64,000 nt of DNA from Portulaca oleracea (taxonomy: Eukaryota; Streptophyta; Magnoliopsida; Caryophyllales; Portulacaceae): contig CM055868.1 in assembly GCA_029582165.1 (NCBI GenBank), positions 24,148,891 through 24,212,890 of the forward strand, read 5' to 3'. This document shows, piece after piece, positions 11,654-23,315 of the stretch. How positions within the stretch are numbered: the stretch's first letter is position 1; each line of letters opens with the position of its first letter. Both the position numbers and the translations under genes were made by a program. Below the pieces are notes generated by a model. It ran no database searches. It was not told the origin of the DNA and was given only the letters and a program-made list of their open reading frames with translations.

Positions 11654-13350
11654 TATAATTCTCATGGTTTTTGAACAGTGAATAAGTTGTATTCGCATTA
11701 GAGAATCCGTTGTTTTACTTCTTGTGTCTTTATACTATTCTTGAGTTGTAAACGATAGTTATTCATCAAATCAAATCATCTTTGTTCTGTTTTTTAGTTT
11801 TGGTTTAGTATTTAAAAAGAACGTCAAAAAGGTTAGCTCATCTAAAAATGGGAAGATCAGATGATGTATGTTCTTGTGAAACCCAATTTGGTGAATTTGG
11901 AAATGGTTAAACCTGGTCAAATGTCGACCAAGTTCCTAATTGTAGCATCATGTTGGGACAATGATGATTGCAAACAATGAGTATGTGGGATTGATGTGAT
12001 GATCAAGTTTCATTATCATAGGGACATTTGATGTCAAAAGTCAATCACATGGGTAAAGTGTTGGAGAACATTTACTGAACTGACACGCGGTGAGAAAATC
12101 TTTAAGTTATTGTAATTGTCATAAGAATTCTCAAAAACTCAAAGAAATTCCCCAAACTTGAGTTTTTTCCATTTCATGCGAGATTCATAGTGACTTTGGA
12201 GTGCGACCGAAACTTCTCGTAACAAGAGGTGATGTGGTCGGCGTCTGGGTCATTTTTGGTCTTGTAGTGATTTGCAGTTGAACAAGATGACATTATCCAC
12301 CCTCTTTTGAGAGGAATATGTCTCACATGCTACTCGATGAGATCAGACTGGAAAATACTCGGCCGGGCTTGGGAGAATCAACAGTTGATCTTCTGTTTTG
12401 ATAGTTTGACTTGAAGATCGAGAAAAACATTCGGACTAAATAAGGATCACATGAACTTACCTTATCTGAATCCGAGACATCAAGAGACAAGGGAATTTTG
12501 TATCTTGAACACTTGCGGGACAAGTGGGAGATTATTGGGTGTGCCTCGACAATGTTCAAATACAATCGAGTACTCTAGCCAACGAGGCATGATGGTTAAT
12601 ATCTTTGCTAGAAGATCTCTTAACCAGTGATTGAATAGTTCAATCACAGCCGTGCCAGTTGGTCACACAGGGTCACACAAGCCAGCGCCCTAAAGCAAGA
12701 GTATGTTGGAGAGAGGGCCAGATCAATAGGGGATTGATACGAGGAGGCTAGAAAAACCCCTAGGGGTGAAAAGGAGGCACCATGGAGGGTGACAGGGGCC
12801 ACCACGATCCATGTTGGGCTCTTGGGAAGCAAATTTTGAATCTGCACCTCACTACGACCCGTGGTGAAGTTCAGGAGGCGCGACCCACATCGGGGATTAT
12901 GCCATTCCCTCCCCCTCTCTCCCCCCCTATATAAGGGGGTCCCCTTGAGATGGAAAACCTTGTCTTTCCATCCCAAGTGGTCATTGTAAAGGCTAGTCTC
13001 TTAATTTGAGATTTAAGGGATACCGGGAAAATCTTTCCTTTGAAAGTTCCTGATTTTAGGAGTCACGGGGTGATTCCCGGGAAACCGCCCTAAGGAAAAA
13101 AGGACGGACCGTATAAGATACGGTCAAACATACTCTTTTGACCTTGGTTTGACCGGGGTTGAACGGTCTAGTAGCCATGCCGAAAGGTGCCGCGTGGACC
13201 TTTTGTGTAGGATACCTATTTGGAATCTTCTACTTGGAGTCCCTTTGGAGTCCGGAGCGTTCAAGAGTATAAGGTCGGCCGAGGCGATCATTTTAAGAGA
13301 CACAAAGTAATACTAATCCCCCACTATTTCAATTCTGTTATTTATTTTTT
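11654..13350 (+). repeat. Presumed 3' untranslated region and 3' LTR of the copia element
   Basis: No coding region is visible. A promoter-like CCTATATAAGGG at about 12926 sits in a region that could be the LTR (candidate starts TGTTGGAGAAC at 12060 or TGTTGGAGAGAGG near 12697). The matching 5' LTR is not in the window, so neither boundary can be confirmed. Confidence 0.35.
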
Positions 13351-14875
13351 GGGTTAAATTAGTTTGCATTATGTGGGAATCCTAATAGTTAGGATTCCTA
13401 TTCCGCTTCTAATCGGGCCCACCTCCTTTTGTGGCTTAGATAGGTCTAGACCACCTAACCCAACAATTACTCCTAGCCATCGGCGTTGAGCCACCGACGT
13501 GTCTGTCCTTGTTCTCACATGTGCCTCTGTTTCTCCTCTCTATATATTTCACTGTAAACCATATGAGCGACTTTTGCACAGTGTCGTGAATAGAGTTGGT
13601 TTGTGATGGGGAAGAGTGGAAGGCTAAGCAATTAAATGTAAATGTACAAGCATTAATGTGAAAAATGAATAACCATACAAGACGTTATTGGCATCATTCC
13701 CAAAGTTATTAGTATAATTAGGTTGTGTTCTTTTTAAGTGCAAAAAACTTGTAGGTAAGATAAAGTAATGTAACTTAACGGAAAGTAAGGTGAGGTAAAA
13801 ATGTAAGTAAAGTAGTGGCGGTAGATAAATATCATTTTACCTATTTCATTTTTATTTTTAAATAAATTCTGTGAGTTGCATAAATTTTTTTAAATATGTT
13901 GGTAAATTAATGACCACTTAGTTGATTATTAGTTAGTTAATTAAATAGACTTAATTTATCTAGAATATAGTTTCTAGATAATAAAGAATCATAAACAGAC
14001 TAGAAATAAGACTTCATATCTGATTAGTATTCCTACTAGGTGTTTGAATATATCTTTAAGATTAACCTATAAATATATACCTATGTGGTATATATCACAA
14101 GTAACACCAAATCTAATCTATTCTCTCTCGGGTAAACCACCATCAGAGGTTAGGGGTTTTGGGGTGTGAACAATCTGGTGACTCTGTAACTGGTAGCCAC
14201 CATTCTGAGACGCTGACCCGAAAGATTCAGGAAAGGAGATCGCAATATTCGTGGGACAAAATTCAGCAATATGATCCTATATCGCTTTTGCATTGAGATA
14301 TTTCGATACCACTCTACAAAATATAAATTATCTAAAAGTATATTACCTTGTTCTTTTGGATGGTAAGATAATGTAAGACAAAGTAAAGCAAGACAATGTA
14401 AGGATATATAAAATTTTACTTATCATCCAAAAGAACAAAGTCTTAATGTTTATTTATAATTTGCACTTGTTCGTTAATCGCTATATATATTCTATTAGAT
14501 TCCAATATTAATTAGAAATGAAAGAGAGTGATCGTTAACATTTTCCTTCACAATGTGTTTGGTTCTTGGAGGGAGGGAGGAGAGGCAAGGGGATGGGAGG
14601 GAAAGGAAAGAGAATAAAACTTTTTTTAAAAAAAATCTTGTTTGGGTTATAAATGTAGAGAAATAAAGGTTAAGAAAGGTTAATTATTGTGTTTGAATTA
14701 GAAAAAGAAGGAAATGAAATAGTTATTATATTAAAAAGTTATTTATTTATTTAATGCATATTAGTTCTGTTCCTCCTTTAACCCTCATAAAAAAGGAGGC
14801 GAATGGAGGTGAGTGATTTTTTTTCTTGTATTCCTATTTATTTTTCCAAACAAGAGTAGATCTAATTATTTAATA
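13351..14875. other. Intergenic AT-rich DNA with small inverted repeats
   Basis: No gene seen. It holds a perfect 10-bp palindrome (GGAATCCTAA, 13376-13385, against 13389-13398). A CCTATAAATATATACC box near 14065-14085 could belong to a decayed LTR. A GGAGGGAGGGAGGAG segment at 14568-14582 lies inside a region bounded by GTGTTTGG and CCAAACAAG, which looks MITE-like but is not proven. Confidence 0.3.
14348..14438. mobile_element. Short inverted-repeat element (about 91 bp MITE-like)
   Basis: Ends are TTGTTCTTTTGGATGGTAAG and, in reverse complement, TTGTTCTTTTGGATGATAAG (19 of 20 match), with an AT-rich centre. A weaker copy of the same end motif near 13728 suggests a larger composite element. 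Superfamily and target duplication are unresolved. Confidence 0.45.
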
Positions 14876-15129
14876 CTCCTCACATCCCAAATAAATTGTC
14901 CATTTTTTACTAATAAAGTTAAAGTTTTTTAATTCTGACCATTAATTTCTCGACTAATATAATGAGTTATTGTAAAATATTACCACTATCAGATTTAAAA
15001 TGAAAAATATTGTTACTTAGATATAATATTATAAATCTTGCTAAAATAAAATGTGAGAAATTAATAACTAAATTCTTATCTTAAAAGACTGTGAAAAAAT
15101 AAATGGACAAATTATTTGGAATGGGGGAG
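14876..15129. mobile_element. Stowaway-type MITE (Tc1/mariner)
   Basis: 254-bp non-coding element with long terminal inverted repeats. The left end CTCCTCACATCCCAAATAA matches the right end in reverse complement (CTCCCCCATTCCAAATAA...), both leading into TTGTCCATTT, and TA dinucleotides flank both sides. The CTCCCTCCGTCCC-like terminus is characteristic of plant Stowaway elements. Confidence 0.82.
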
Positions 15130-15640
15130 TATCTTTTTGCTACCTTCCTGTCCTCATAATCTATTACATATATTAAAACAAACCTTCTAATGAGACATTT
15201 TGCCATGTGTCATCATTAAATGTTTACAAATAAAAGGAAAAATAAAAATCATAATTAATAATCTTATATTTTTTTGAATCAATTAAGAACCTTATTAATT
15301 ATTACATTGAACATAAATATTTATTGCACAATTAAAACAATATCTATTAACTTTTACACATGTTAATTTTACAAAAGAGCCAATATGTAAAAATGTTCTT
15401 TTTCAAATTTATTTAAGGGTATTGCTTTACGCCGCCCCTCTTTTTACTAATGTCGCCCCCCAAAAGACGTTTTTGCCCTTAATATATTTCAACCACCTTC
15501 TCTCTAACTCACATCCTCTCACTCTCCTCTCACTCTCCTCTCAAATTCTCTCTCTAAAATTTTGATTTGTTTTTGAAATTTAACCTAAAATGTCAATAGA
15601 AGGTGGTAATTCAAGTGAAGAACAAGAGGTTAGTTTGTAA

Positions 15641-15842
15641 ATTTTAATTTTAAAAAAAAGTTAAGACGAAAAATTTTTTCCGGAAAAATTACGGCTGCCG
15701 CGCCCAGATCCCGGCCGAGCCGCTGCCGTCACAAGGCGGCGCAGGCATACCGCCAAGACGATCCGCAGGCAGTAGCGCTCATGGCGGATCAACGCTATTT
15801 TCCGGAAAAAATTTTCGTCTTAATTTTTTTTTAAATTTTTAT
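15641..15842. repeat. GC-rich island inside A/T-rich inverted repeat (left)
   Basis: Arms TTAAGACGAAAAATTTTTTCC (from 15661) and its reverse complement ending at 15823 differ by one base and extend into A/T runs. They enclose about 110 bp of very GC-rich DNA (GGCTGCCGCGCCC…) in otherwise AT-rich sequence. It could be a captured fragment or a regulatory hairpin. No coding function is assigned. Confidence 0.65.
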
Positions 15843-16403
15843 AAAATGTTAATATTATTGTTTATGTAAAAAATATTATTTATTTATTTATGTTAATATT
15901 ATTAAGGTAATAAATGTCGTTAATTATAATTGTTATGTAAATTTTGTTAAAACATATTATTATAAATAAGTTGTTTAGAAATATTGTTATTATTATTATA
16001 TTATGCTAATTTTTATTGTTAATATTGTTATTTAAATAAAATTTTTATTAATATAATTAATGTTATTAATTATAATTATTATGTTAATTATGTTTAAATT
16101 ATGTTAATTAATATTATTAATACAAGTTGTTTATAAGTGTTGTTGATATTATTAACAATATTAGTAAATGTTGTTAAAAGTATTATTTATTTATTTAAAA
16201 TAATATCATTATGGTAAATAATGTTGTTAATTTTTATTATTATGTTAATTATGTTACAATTTTTTATTTTTTTATAATATTATTATTATGATAATTAATA
16301 TTAGAATTGTATGTTATTTATTAATATTGAAGCTACTAACATTATTATTACGAATTAGTATCCCAGTTATTATTAGTATATTAATAATAATTGTTTTTAT
16401 TGT

Positions 16404-18308
16404 TTGAAGGTTTTTTTGGAGGACTTTGGCGGGGACGGCGTTGATTACTCCTCACATTTTGTAACGCAAAATGTGTTCGAGAGTATTGAAGCATTGCAAG
16501 AGTGGGCCAATGGAGTAGCTGCGGCAATCGGTTTTAGGTTTGTACGCTTGCATAAGAGAAAAGATGCCGATAGTCCGTTAAGGTGTTATTTGCAGTGTTG
16601 GAGGTACAGAAAGTATCGTGGCAAATTGAACGATCTAGATGATGCAGCTCGTCGGAGTACGTCAACGAAGGCGTGCCAATGTAAATTCGCCATTGTTGCG
16701 TGGACTCGCAACGAAACGGAATGGCGAGTTAGAGTGTGCGACGCGACCGGGAAGTACAATCATGCCTTCATCGTACGAGGAAGGGCATCGCCACGACATC
16801 CATTAACCTCAAATGAAAGAACATGTACGGATATGACCAACACGGGTGCACACCGCGACGATACAAACGTCGTTGAAGATTAGGTTCCCGCCTCTACGAT
16901 AAACGTGAAGCAAGTATACAACGAGCGTGCAAAGATGCGACCGAGGAATTGGATGGTAGGACGGCCATGGGACAATGCTTGCGCATGGCGAAACTTCGTG
17001 GTACGTCTCTTTGTCGATTATGATGACGATGGCGAGCTTCGTGGGTTTTTATGCCATCCTTACTCGTTGAAGTTGCTACGCACGTACCAAATGTCATTCT
17101 CATTGACACAACGCATAAGACAAACAAGGCAAAGTGGCCTTTATGTGAGCTCGTAGGCATGACACCGACAAACCGCAACTTCCATTGCTTACTGCTCATG
17201 CGGACGAGAAGATGGAATCTTATGAGTGGCTATTGTGGAGAGTGTATGAATTGTTGGGTACATGTAATTCCATCCGTGTTTGTGACGGACAAGCGGATGC
17301 TTTGTTGAATTTGTTGCAAGGTTTACCCAAATGTGCATCAACTTTTGTGCGTGTGGCATATTGCGAATGATGTGGAGAACAAAGTGAACGTCCCATATGG
17401 GGGCAAGAAGCTCGGACTCGGGCTTCATTTGAACATCATTTCGAACGGCATTGTATGCGCCAAGACGTGGAGATTTCAAGGTCAAGTGGAAAGAGGTTGT
17501 TAACGCGTGGATCGGGCAAAACAAACCGATAGTTGATTATCTTACAGGGACGTGGCTGAGTCATAAAGAAAAATTTGTTTGTGCTTGGACCGATAATGTA
17601 CCTCATATGGGGAACACAGCCACTTCAAGAGTTGAGAGCCAGCATTCATCACTAAAGTATTATATCGGCAGTTCCAGAGGCACCTTCGATCGTGTGTTTG
17701 CGAAGATTCACTTTCACTTGGAGAATCAACATACGGAGATTAAGAGGGAGCTTGAACTATCAAGGAGCACGCACAGGCAATTAGGTCGATCTCATTTCTT
17801 TAAGAATTTGCTCGGAAGAGTATCTCATCACGCATTGGACCTTATGTCGTATGAGCTCAATAAGATGCTGGCGATGAGGTATGAAGGAGAATGTTACTTA
17901 TGCGATCACCTGGTGTCGAGAACCCACCTCCTCCCGTGCGCGTGTTCTATGATGGAAGTTTACGCATCTGGAGAGCCAATTCCGCTGACACGGATAAATA
18001 TGTTTTGGAGACAACTGTCAGTGATTGGCGATGGTGAAACTGCATGCTCAAATGATATTCCACCAGGTACAGACTTAGAACAATTTGAGGAACTAGCTAA
18101 CCAGGTTCGGGAGAGTGACCCAGCAGTTGTACGACACGTAAACAGTGTCCTCAATGGAAAGTTGAATCCCGACAGTGAGTATATTCCTGATCCGCAGACA
18201 AGCCCCCCACGGCCCGGCAGACCGAAGACTTCAAAATCAACGCGACGCAATCCCAGTGCGTTTGAGTACGGACGATCATCGGGACGGGGTAGCAAGACAA
18301 CGATTTAA
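16404..18308 (+). pseudogene. MULE transposase, frameshifted
   Basis: Mutator-type transposase. The first 160 residues (16404-16883) form a FAR1/MULE-type N-terminal DNA-binding region (LEDFGGDGVDYSSHF, CWRYRKYRGKLNDLD, CQCKFAIVAWT). After a TAG at 16881 the same frame continues (RPRNWMVGRPWDNACAWR). Frameshifts then lead to the catalytic core: NVILIDTTHKTNKAKWPL, with the first catalytic Asp, and VFVTDKRML with the second, then LLCVWHI. The last frame, 17451-18308, contains a SWIM-type zinc finger (CYLCDHLVSRTHLLPCAC) and a basic Pro/Arg-rich tail. At least one stop and two frameshifts inactivate it. A paralogous N-terminal fragment lies at 54352. Confidence 0.88.
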
Positions 18309-18433
18309 TTCGTCAAGGAAAAAGGGAACCAGTTCTTCATCAGTTGGGATGGGGTCAACAGGTTTGCGTATATTTATAGCACTTGTTTGGTTTTAATAAT
18401 GACTATATATTATTGTTTATAACTTAAGTTAAT

Positions 18434-18978
18434 ATGATTCGCGGGTATCAACCGGATGCGTCAAGATCCGTTCCCGTTCGAGGACGCTTTGCCACATTTC
18501 ATTCTGCCATACGTCGTTGGATGGATGGATGTGAAGCCGATGGCAACCGTGGGTTCGGATGCGTGGAGGCGAGTTACGGATCGGAAAAGTGGTCAATCGC
18601 TAGGTTCTCAATGAGCACTGACTTGCGGGCGAGTGAAAATGCATATGTTACTGCGTTTTCTAACAGCAAGGAAATGTTCCTTGAGACACACGCACGGATT
18701 CACGGCCACTGGCCGGGCCACCCGTCACGAACATTGGATGTCGGCTCCAAATGACTTATTTCCGTGCGGCGATGAATATGATGTGGATCTTCTTGTCAAC
18801 ACCTCCCGTCCACGATCGCATACCGAATGAACTATGCATATCAATATTACCCATAAGAGGAGGGCCTAGACTTACGGCACTGCGAAAGTTCAGAATTGTG
18901 CGATACAATAACCACTTCATGCTTATCCATTTACGGGATGAGCCTCTCTGCCGATTCATATTGGATGGCGGCAACTAG
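18434..18978 (+). pseudogene. OTU-like cysteine protease domain of the MULE
   Basis: The text EADGNRGFGCVEASYG resembles the OTU protease core DGNCGFR; here the catalytic Cys codon reads CGT (Arg), one transition from TGT. Later segments in other frames read AFSNSKEMFLETHARIHGHW, MNMMWIFLSTPPVH and RYNNHFMLIHLRDEP, the last supplying the His of the usual NHF motif. The domain is therefore frameshifted and lacks its nucleophile. OTU-like domains next to MULE/FAR1-type transposases are known in plants. A possible intron separates it from the transposase frame ending at 18308. OTU identity rests on these motifs only. Confidence 0.6.
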
Positions 18979-19302
18979 AGACATAACTGTCAGGGTTGGG
19001 ATGAGCCTTTCGGGCTCGTATTGATAGATGGCAGGCTATTAGGGCCGCTCAACGCCAATGATTGTTGTAGTTGTACCGTTGTATATATATGAATTGCTAA
19101 TTATATTTATATTGAAAATGATGCATTTAATTGAAACGTTATCGGCAAACATAACATAAATTGTCGCTTAGTTTAGGGTACAATAAAAAAAAACAATAAA
19201 AACACAAATTAAAAAACTAAACGCATAATCAGTTAATTAGTTCAACACAAAGTAACACTTAGTTTAGGGTACAATAAAAACAATGAAATTAAACAACACA
19301 AT

Positions 19303-19713
19303 CTACTCCTCCTCATCATCGTCTTCCGCCTGGGGGACTTCAATATGCATCTGATGACACCAACGCCCGTGCAAATCGACCATCTCATCGTACCAAGCAC
19401 GATTAATTGTCGCTGTCTCATCGTCCGCTTGGAACTGATGCCTCCCTCGTTGAACTAATGATGCCCATGTATAGGCCCACTTTTATAAAAAAAAATACAA
19501 AAAAATGCGGTCAGACCAATAAAAAATAAAACAAAAAATAAACACACAAAATATTTAATTATGATGAGGGTTTAAGTGTACCTGTTCGTGTGTCGGAAGG
19601 TCCTCCACTGTCACATTGCGTCTGTGGGGGTCCCCAGACTCACCCCCCCTCCAACCACTCACAAGTCGATTCGCCCGGTCCAGAAACCCGCGGCCCTTGC
19701 CCTTCCCTACCAT
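19303..19713 (-). CDS. Two-exon gene for a 102-aa protein, antisense inside the MULE
   Basis: Exon 1 is 19582-19713 (44 codons, starting MVGKGKGRGFLDRANRL and ending THEQ). It is followed by a GT donor, a 102-bp AT-rich intron, an AG acceptor, and exon 2, 19303-19479 (58 codons, starting WAYTWASLVQRGRHQF and ending in an acidic tail EDDDEEE then TAG). The joined frame has no stop. Composition is clearly protein-like: basic at the start, Trp-rich in the middle, acidic at the end, and GC-richer than its surroundings. I do not recognise the family. Opposite orientation to the transposase and location within the terminal repeats suggest a MULE accessory gene or a captured host fragment. It looks intact while the transposase is broken. 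Confidence 0.6.
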
Positions 19714-19830
19714 TTTAGATCACCTGCAAAATGAAGACATACATAACATCCTAATCATTTAAGTCGCAAGAATATGCGCAAATGGGTTAGCGTGTGTTGG
19801 TTAACTAAGTCGTGTCACGAGGCAAGAGGA

Positions 19831-20486
19831 TCATGTTATTGTCCAAGGAGAGTGTGTTGTTTAACTGTTAATCTATGGTTGAAAAAGACTTTCGTCAGCC
19901 GTACCGACTTCTCGTTTAATTGTTTGGTTCCCAAAAAATAACGCACTGTCAGCAGTGAAATTGCGCGAGGTCTACAGTGCTTTGGGAGTTAGAAGCATAT
20001 CAGATTCGATACAATGTAATGTTTCTATTGTGTAGCCTGGTGGGCAACAAGATAAGGCGGATCTGAAAAGCATCTAGTAGTGAAGGGTCTAATACAAATC
20101 GTGTTGGGCTTTCTTGCATGTAAGATTCACAGGTCCATCTATGCAGTGAATTTGCATCATCGTTCAATGCTTTGATGAACCTATGAATCTTACATGCAAG
20201 AAAGTCCAACACGATTTGTACCAGACCCTTCACTACTAGCTTCTCTTTCAGATCCGCCTTATCTTGTTGTCCCACCAGGCTGCACAATAGAAACATTGCA
20301 TTGTACCGAATCTGAGACGCTTCTAACTCCCAGAGCACTGCAGACCTCGCTCAATTTCACTGCTGACAGTGGGCTACTTTTTGGGAACCAAACAGATAAA
20401 CAAGAGTTGATGCGGGGCATTGATTAACCTTCTCAACCATACATTATCAGGTTACAACACACACTCTCCTTGGACACTAATATGAC
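19831..20486. repeat. Large foldback (inverted repeat) within the MULE
   Basis: Left arm about 19831-20133 and right arm about 20179-20486 are reverse complements over most of their length, separated by a loop of about 45 bp. Matches include TTCTTGCATGTAAGATTCA near the loop, AGTAGTGAAGGGTCT in the middle, and GTCCAAGGAGAGTGTGT at 19841 against its complement at 20459-20475. An indel of about 60 bp lies toward the outer end of the left arm. A transcript would fold into a long double-stranded hairpin. Confidence 0.9.
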
Positions 20487-21337
20487 CCAAAACTCAACCT
20501 CTTTCTTTGACGTATACAACTAACATACAATAACTATACATTAACATAATTATTATCCTAACCTACCATCACAAAATAACCTATCCACTTACGTATCAAC
20601 TGGTTGTTGAGTACCTAAGTTATTAAATGGATGTGACATAACTTTATGTCATCATTTGGAGTTATGAGTACATAAATTGACAATTAAGTTGGATTATGAA
20701 TAAATTACTCATACCAACTATATACGCCAACTTACTTACAAATAACAACCAAAATCATCCAAACTCAACATCCTTCTAATACAACTACATATAAACTATT
20801 CGGAATATACACTAACCCGTAAACTTAGCCCTACATCACAATTACGATTTTTTTCTAAGACAATTAATCACTAACATTAACACATGCTTAATCACTAAAT
20901 AATATTAACGCATCAAATATTAACAACGAATCAATATCACTGATATTAATCACTACTAATTGTCATATTAACACATGCTTAACATTAATATTAATATTAA
21001 CAATATTAATTTTCATAACACAATATTAATAAAAATAATACAATTAATCACTAATAATTATCAAATTAACACATAATTAACTATAATATTCATAATAACA
21101 ATATTAATAATTATCATATTTAATAATAACAATACTAACTTTAATAAATATAATATTTAATTTTTATTTATTATTTAACAATAATCTAATAACAATTATT
21201 AACAATAATAATATTAATAACAATTATTATCAATAATAATATTAATAAAAATAACAATAACAATATTAATAAACATAACAATAACAATATTAATAAATAT
21301 AACAATAATAACAATTAATATTAATTTTATTAATATT

Positions 21338-21500
21338 AAAAAGCGAAAAAAATAAAAAAACAAATTTGTTGCGCATACGCAAGCGCCGCTAGTGCGGCAT
21401 CGGATCCGGCATGGCCACGGCCGTGCGGATCTAGCGCCGCTGCCGGCTGCCGTGCGTTCGCGCGCATATCCGATGCGTTTTTTATTTTTTTTTCGTTTTT
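21338..21500. repeat. GC-rich island inside A/T-rich inverted repeat (right)
   Basis: Arms AAAAAGCGAAAAAAATAAAA (21338) and GTTTTTTATTTTTTTTTCG (ending near 21500) enclose about 110 bp rich in GCGC, CCGCC and GGCCGTG motifs. It mirrors the architecture of the island near the left end of the same MULE, although the core sequences differ. Confidence 0.6.
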
Positions 21501-21869
21501 CGTCCGAAATTTAAATTTTCAAAATATAAAATCATAAATTCAAATTACAAATTCGAAACATACTTCAAATTCGTCGATTAAATCCCGGTATAAGGGTGGT
21601 TTGTGGTGGTTGATGGTTGATAGCGTTTTTTAGAGAGATAAATTAGAGAGATAGTGGAGAGTGAAGTTATGAGGTTCAAGGGCGTGGGTTGGAAATATTA
21701 TGCGAAAGGTGGGCGACAATAGTAAAAAGGGGGGCGGCGAAAAGCAAGCGGGTTTATTTAATCGAGATTTTAGATTATTCAATTTTAATAAATTTAACAT
21801 ATAGTACTGTATAATTTTCAATATTTTAACTAATATCTCGTGCATTCACACGGGATACATGACGCTAGT

Positions 21870-22347
21870 TTTTAATAGAAACATAGACAAATACCAACGC
21901 AAAGACGGTAAGATTGACAATAAAGAAGGGTAAGATTGTAAATTCCCTGATCCAAATAACTTACCATCCAAAGAAAGGAGCCAAGTTTTAACTCCCGCTT
22001 GACGACCGAATTATGAGAATTTCTCCCCCAGTTTTTGTTAGTTCCACAAAATCTTGATTGCTTGCCCTCTTACAAGCACATAGATTTGCCCTCTTCCAAC
22101 CTTTCCAAATCAAATCAGATCAAAAATCAAGATTCAGGTTGTCAAAACCCCCGACTCAACTTCTGCAAGAACCCTAAACCTTCCTCAGTGGAATACAGAA
22201 TTGCCGACTGCAAATTAGGGCATAGTTTCTTTATTCTTGCTGTGAGCTTCTATTTCGAACCTAGGGATTGAGAAAACACCTTTCAAATGATGCTGAGGAT
22301 GAAGAAGTTTATGCAGAATTCATTCATGTTGTGTTGATTGAGTTTTT
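21870..22347 (+). promoter_or_regulatory. Upstream region and presumed 5' UTR of CSTF64
   Basis: Non-coding DNA between the Helitron end and the CSTF64 ATG. It probably holds the promoter and 5' UTR, but no unambiguous TATA box or transcription start could be placed. The MULE and Helitron end within 480 bp of the start codon. Confidence 0.4.
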
Positions 22348-23231
22348 ATGGCATCTTCTCAGCGCCACTGTTGCGTCTTTGGTTAGCCCTTTCTCGCTCG
22401 TCTTGTTTCGAATTGATAGCTTGTTGCTAGTCATTGCCTGTTTTTAATCCAAAGCTGCTTGTTTATTTAGTTGGGAATATACCTTATGATGCCACTGAAC
22501 AGCAACTTATTCAAATATGTGAAGAGGTTGGCCCAGTCGTCTCATTCAGGTTGGTCAATTTTATCTCACATTTGGGCTTCCCTATATTCAGTTCGCTTTG
22601 GGGTTTATGTTGAACCGTGTAGCTAATGTGGTCCTTAATTTAAGTGAAACTTTGAGCATTTCTTTGTAAGTTTGAATCATTGTATTGCCTTTTTTATGGT
22701 GCTGAAGTTTGTATCTTTGATAATGTTACTCCTTAGAAATTGTTATTTGTAGCGGGGAAAGATGGAAGATGGAGAAGAGGGTTATTTTGGATTTGGAGGG
22801 AGTGTAGTAGTGATTTTGAGGAGTGAAGTTCAGTGCAGTGCAGTGCAACCTATGCAGGAAAGAAGAAAAATTTGATTGAAAACAGGTTCAGGTTTCGCTA
22901 AAGTTTCTTGGGTTTTGTGTATGCTCTTCAAACCCACCAAGGACACTTATTTGCAGCTTAAGCAGATAGCTGTGGTAGGGAGGGAAAGATTGCTAGTTTT
23001 TCTTTTTTTTGGTTTGTCATTAGGCTTCCATGGAAGATATGGAGATTGTTTGAGAGGGCTAAGGCTTCTTCCTTTTACATCATTTAACAACTGGATTGCT
23101 GGATGTTAAGAAGATTGTTTCATAAACCTAGGGGCTTTTGCTTCTTCATGTAGTGCGATGAGTTATTTGATAATTGAATGCTATTGAAGGCATGCTCATA
23201 ATATTTGTCTAACCTAAACCTTGGCCAATTA

Positions 23232-23315
<84 letters not shown>

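Larger units (their letters stand above)
15417..21752 (+). mobile_element. Mutator-like element (MULE), 6.3 kb
   Basis: Flanked by a perfect 9-bp direct repeat TTTATTTAA (15408-15416 and 21753-21761), the size expected for Mutator elements. The ends are inverted repeats of about 60 bp with interruptions: left CGCCGCCCCTCTTTTTACTA matches the reverse complement of the right end (CGCCGCCCCCCTTTTTTACT), followed on both sides by TGTCGCCC. Contents in order: GC-rich hairpin island, broken transposase, broken OTU-like domain, antisense two-exon gene, 650-bp foldback, second GC-rich island. With the transposase broken it is probably immobile by itself. Confidence 0.9.
15160..21869 (+). mobile_element. 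Helitron (non-autonomous shell) containing a MULE
   Basis: The left end TCTATTACATATATTAAAA follows an A. The right end has a short hairpin (CTCGTG…CACGGG, about 21837-21854), then 11 bases and CTAGT, followed by T. A 5' TC, a 3' hairpin plus CTRRT, and insertion between A and T are Helitron hallmarks. Without the nested MULE the element is about 350 bp and encodes nothing. Confidence 0.62.
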
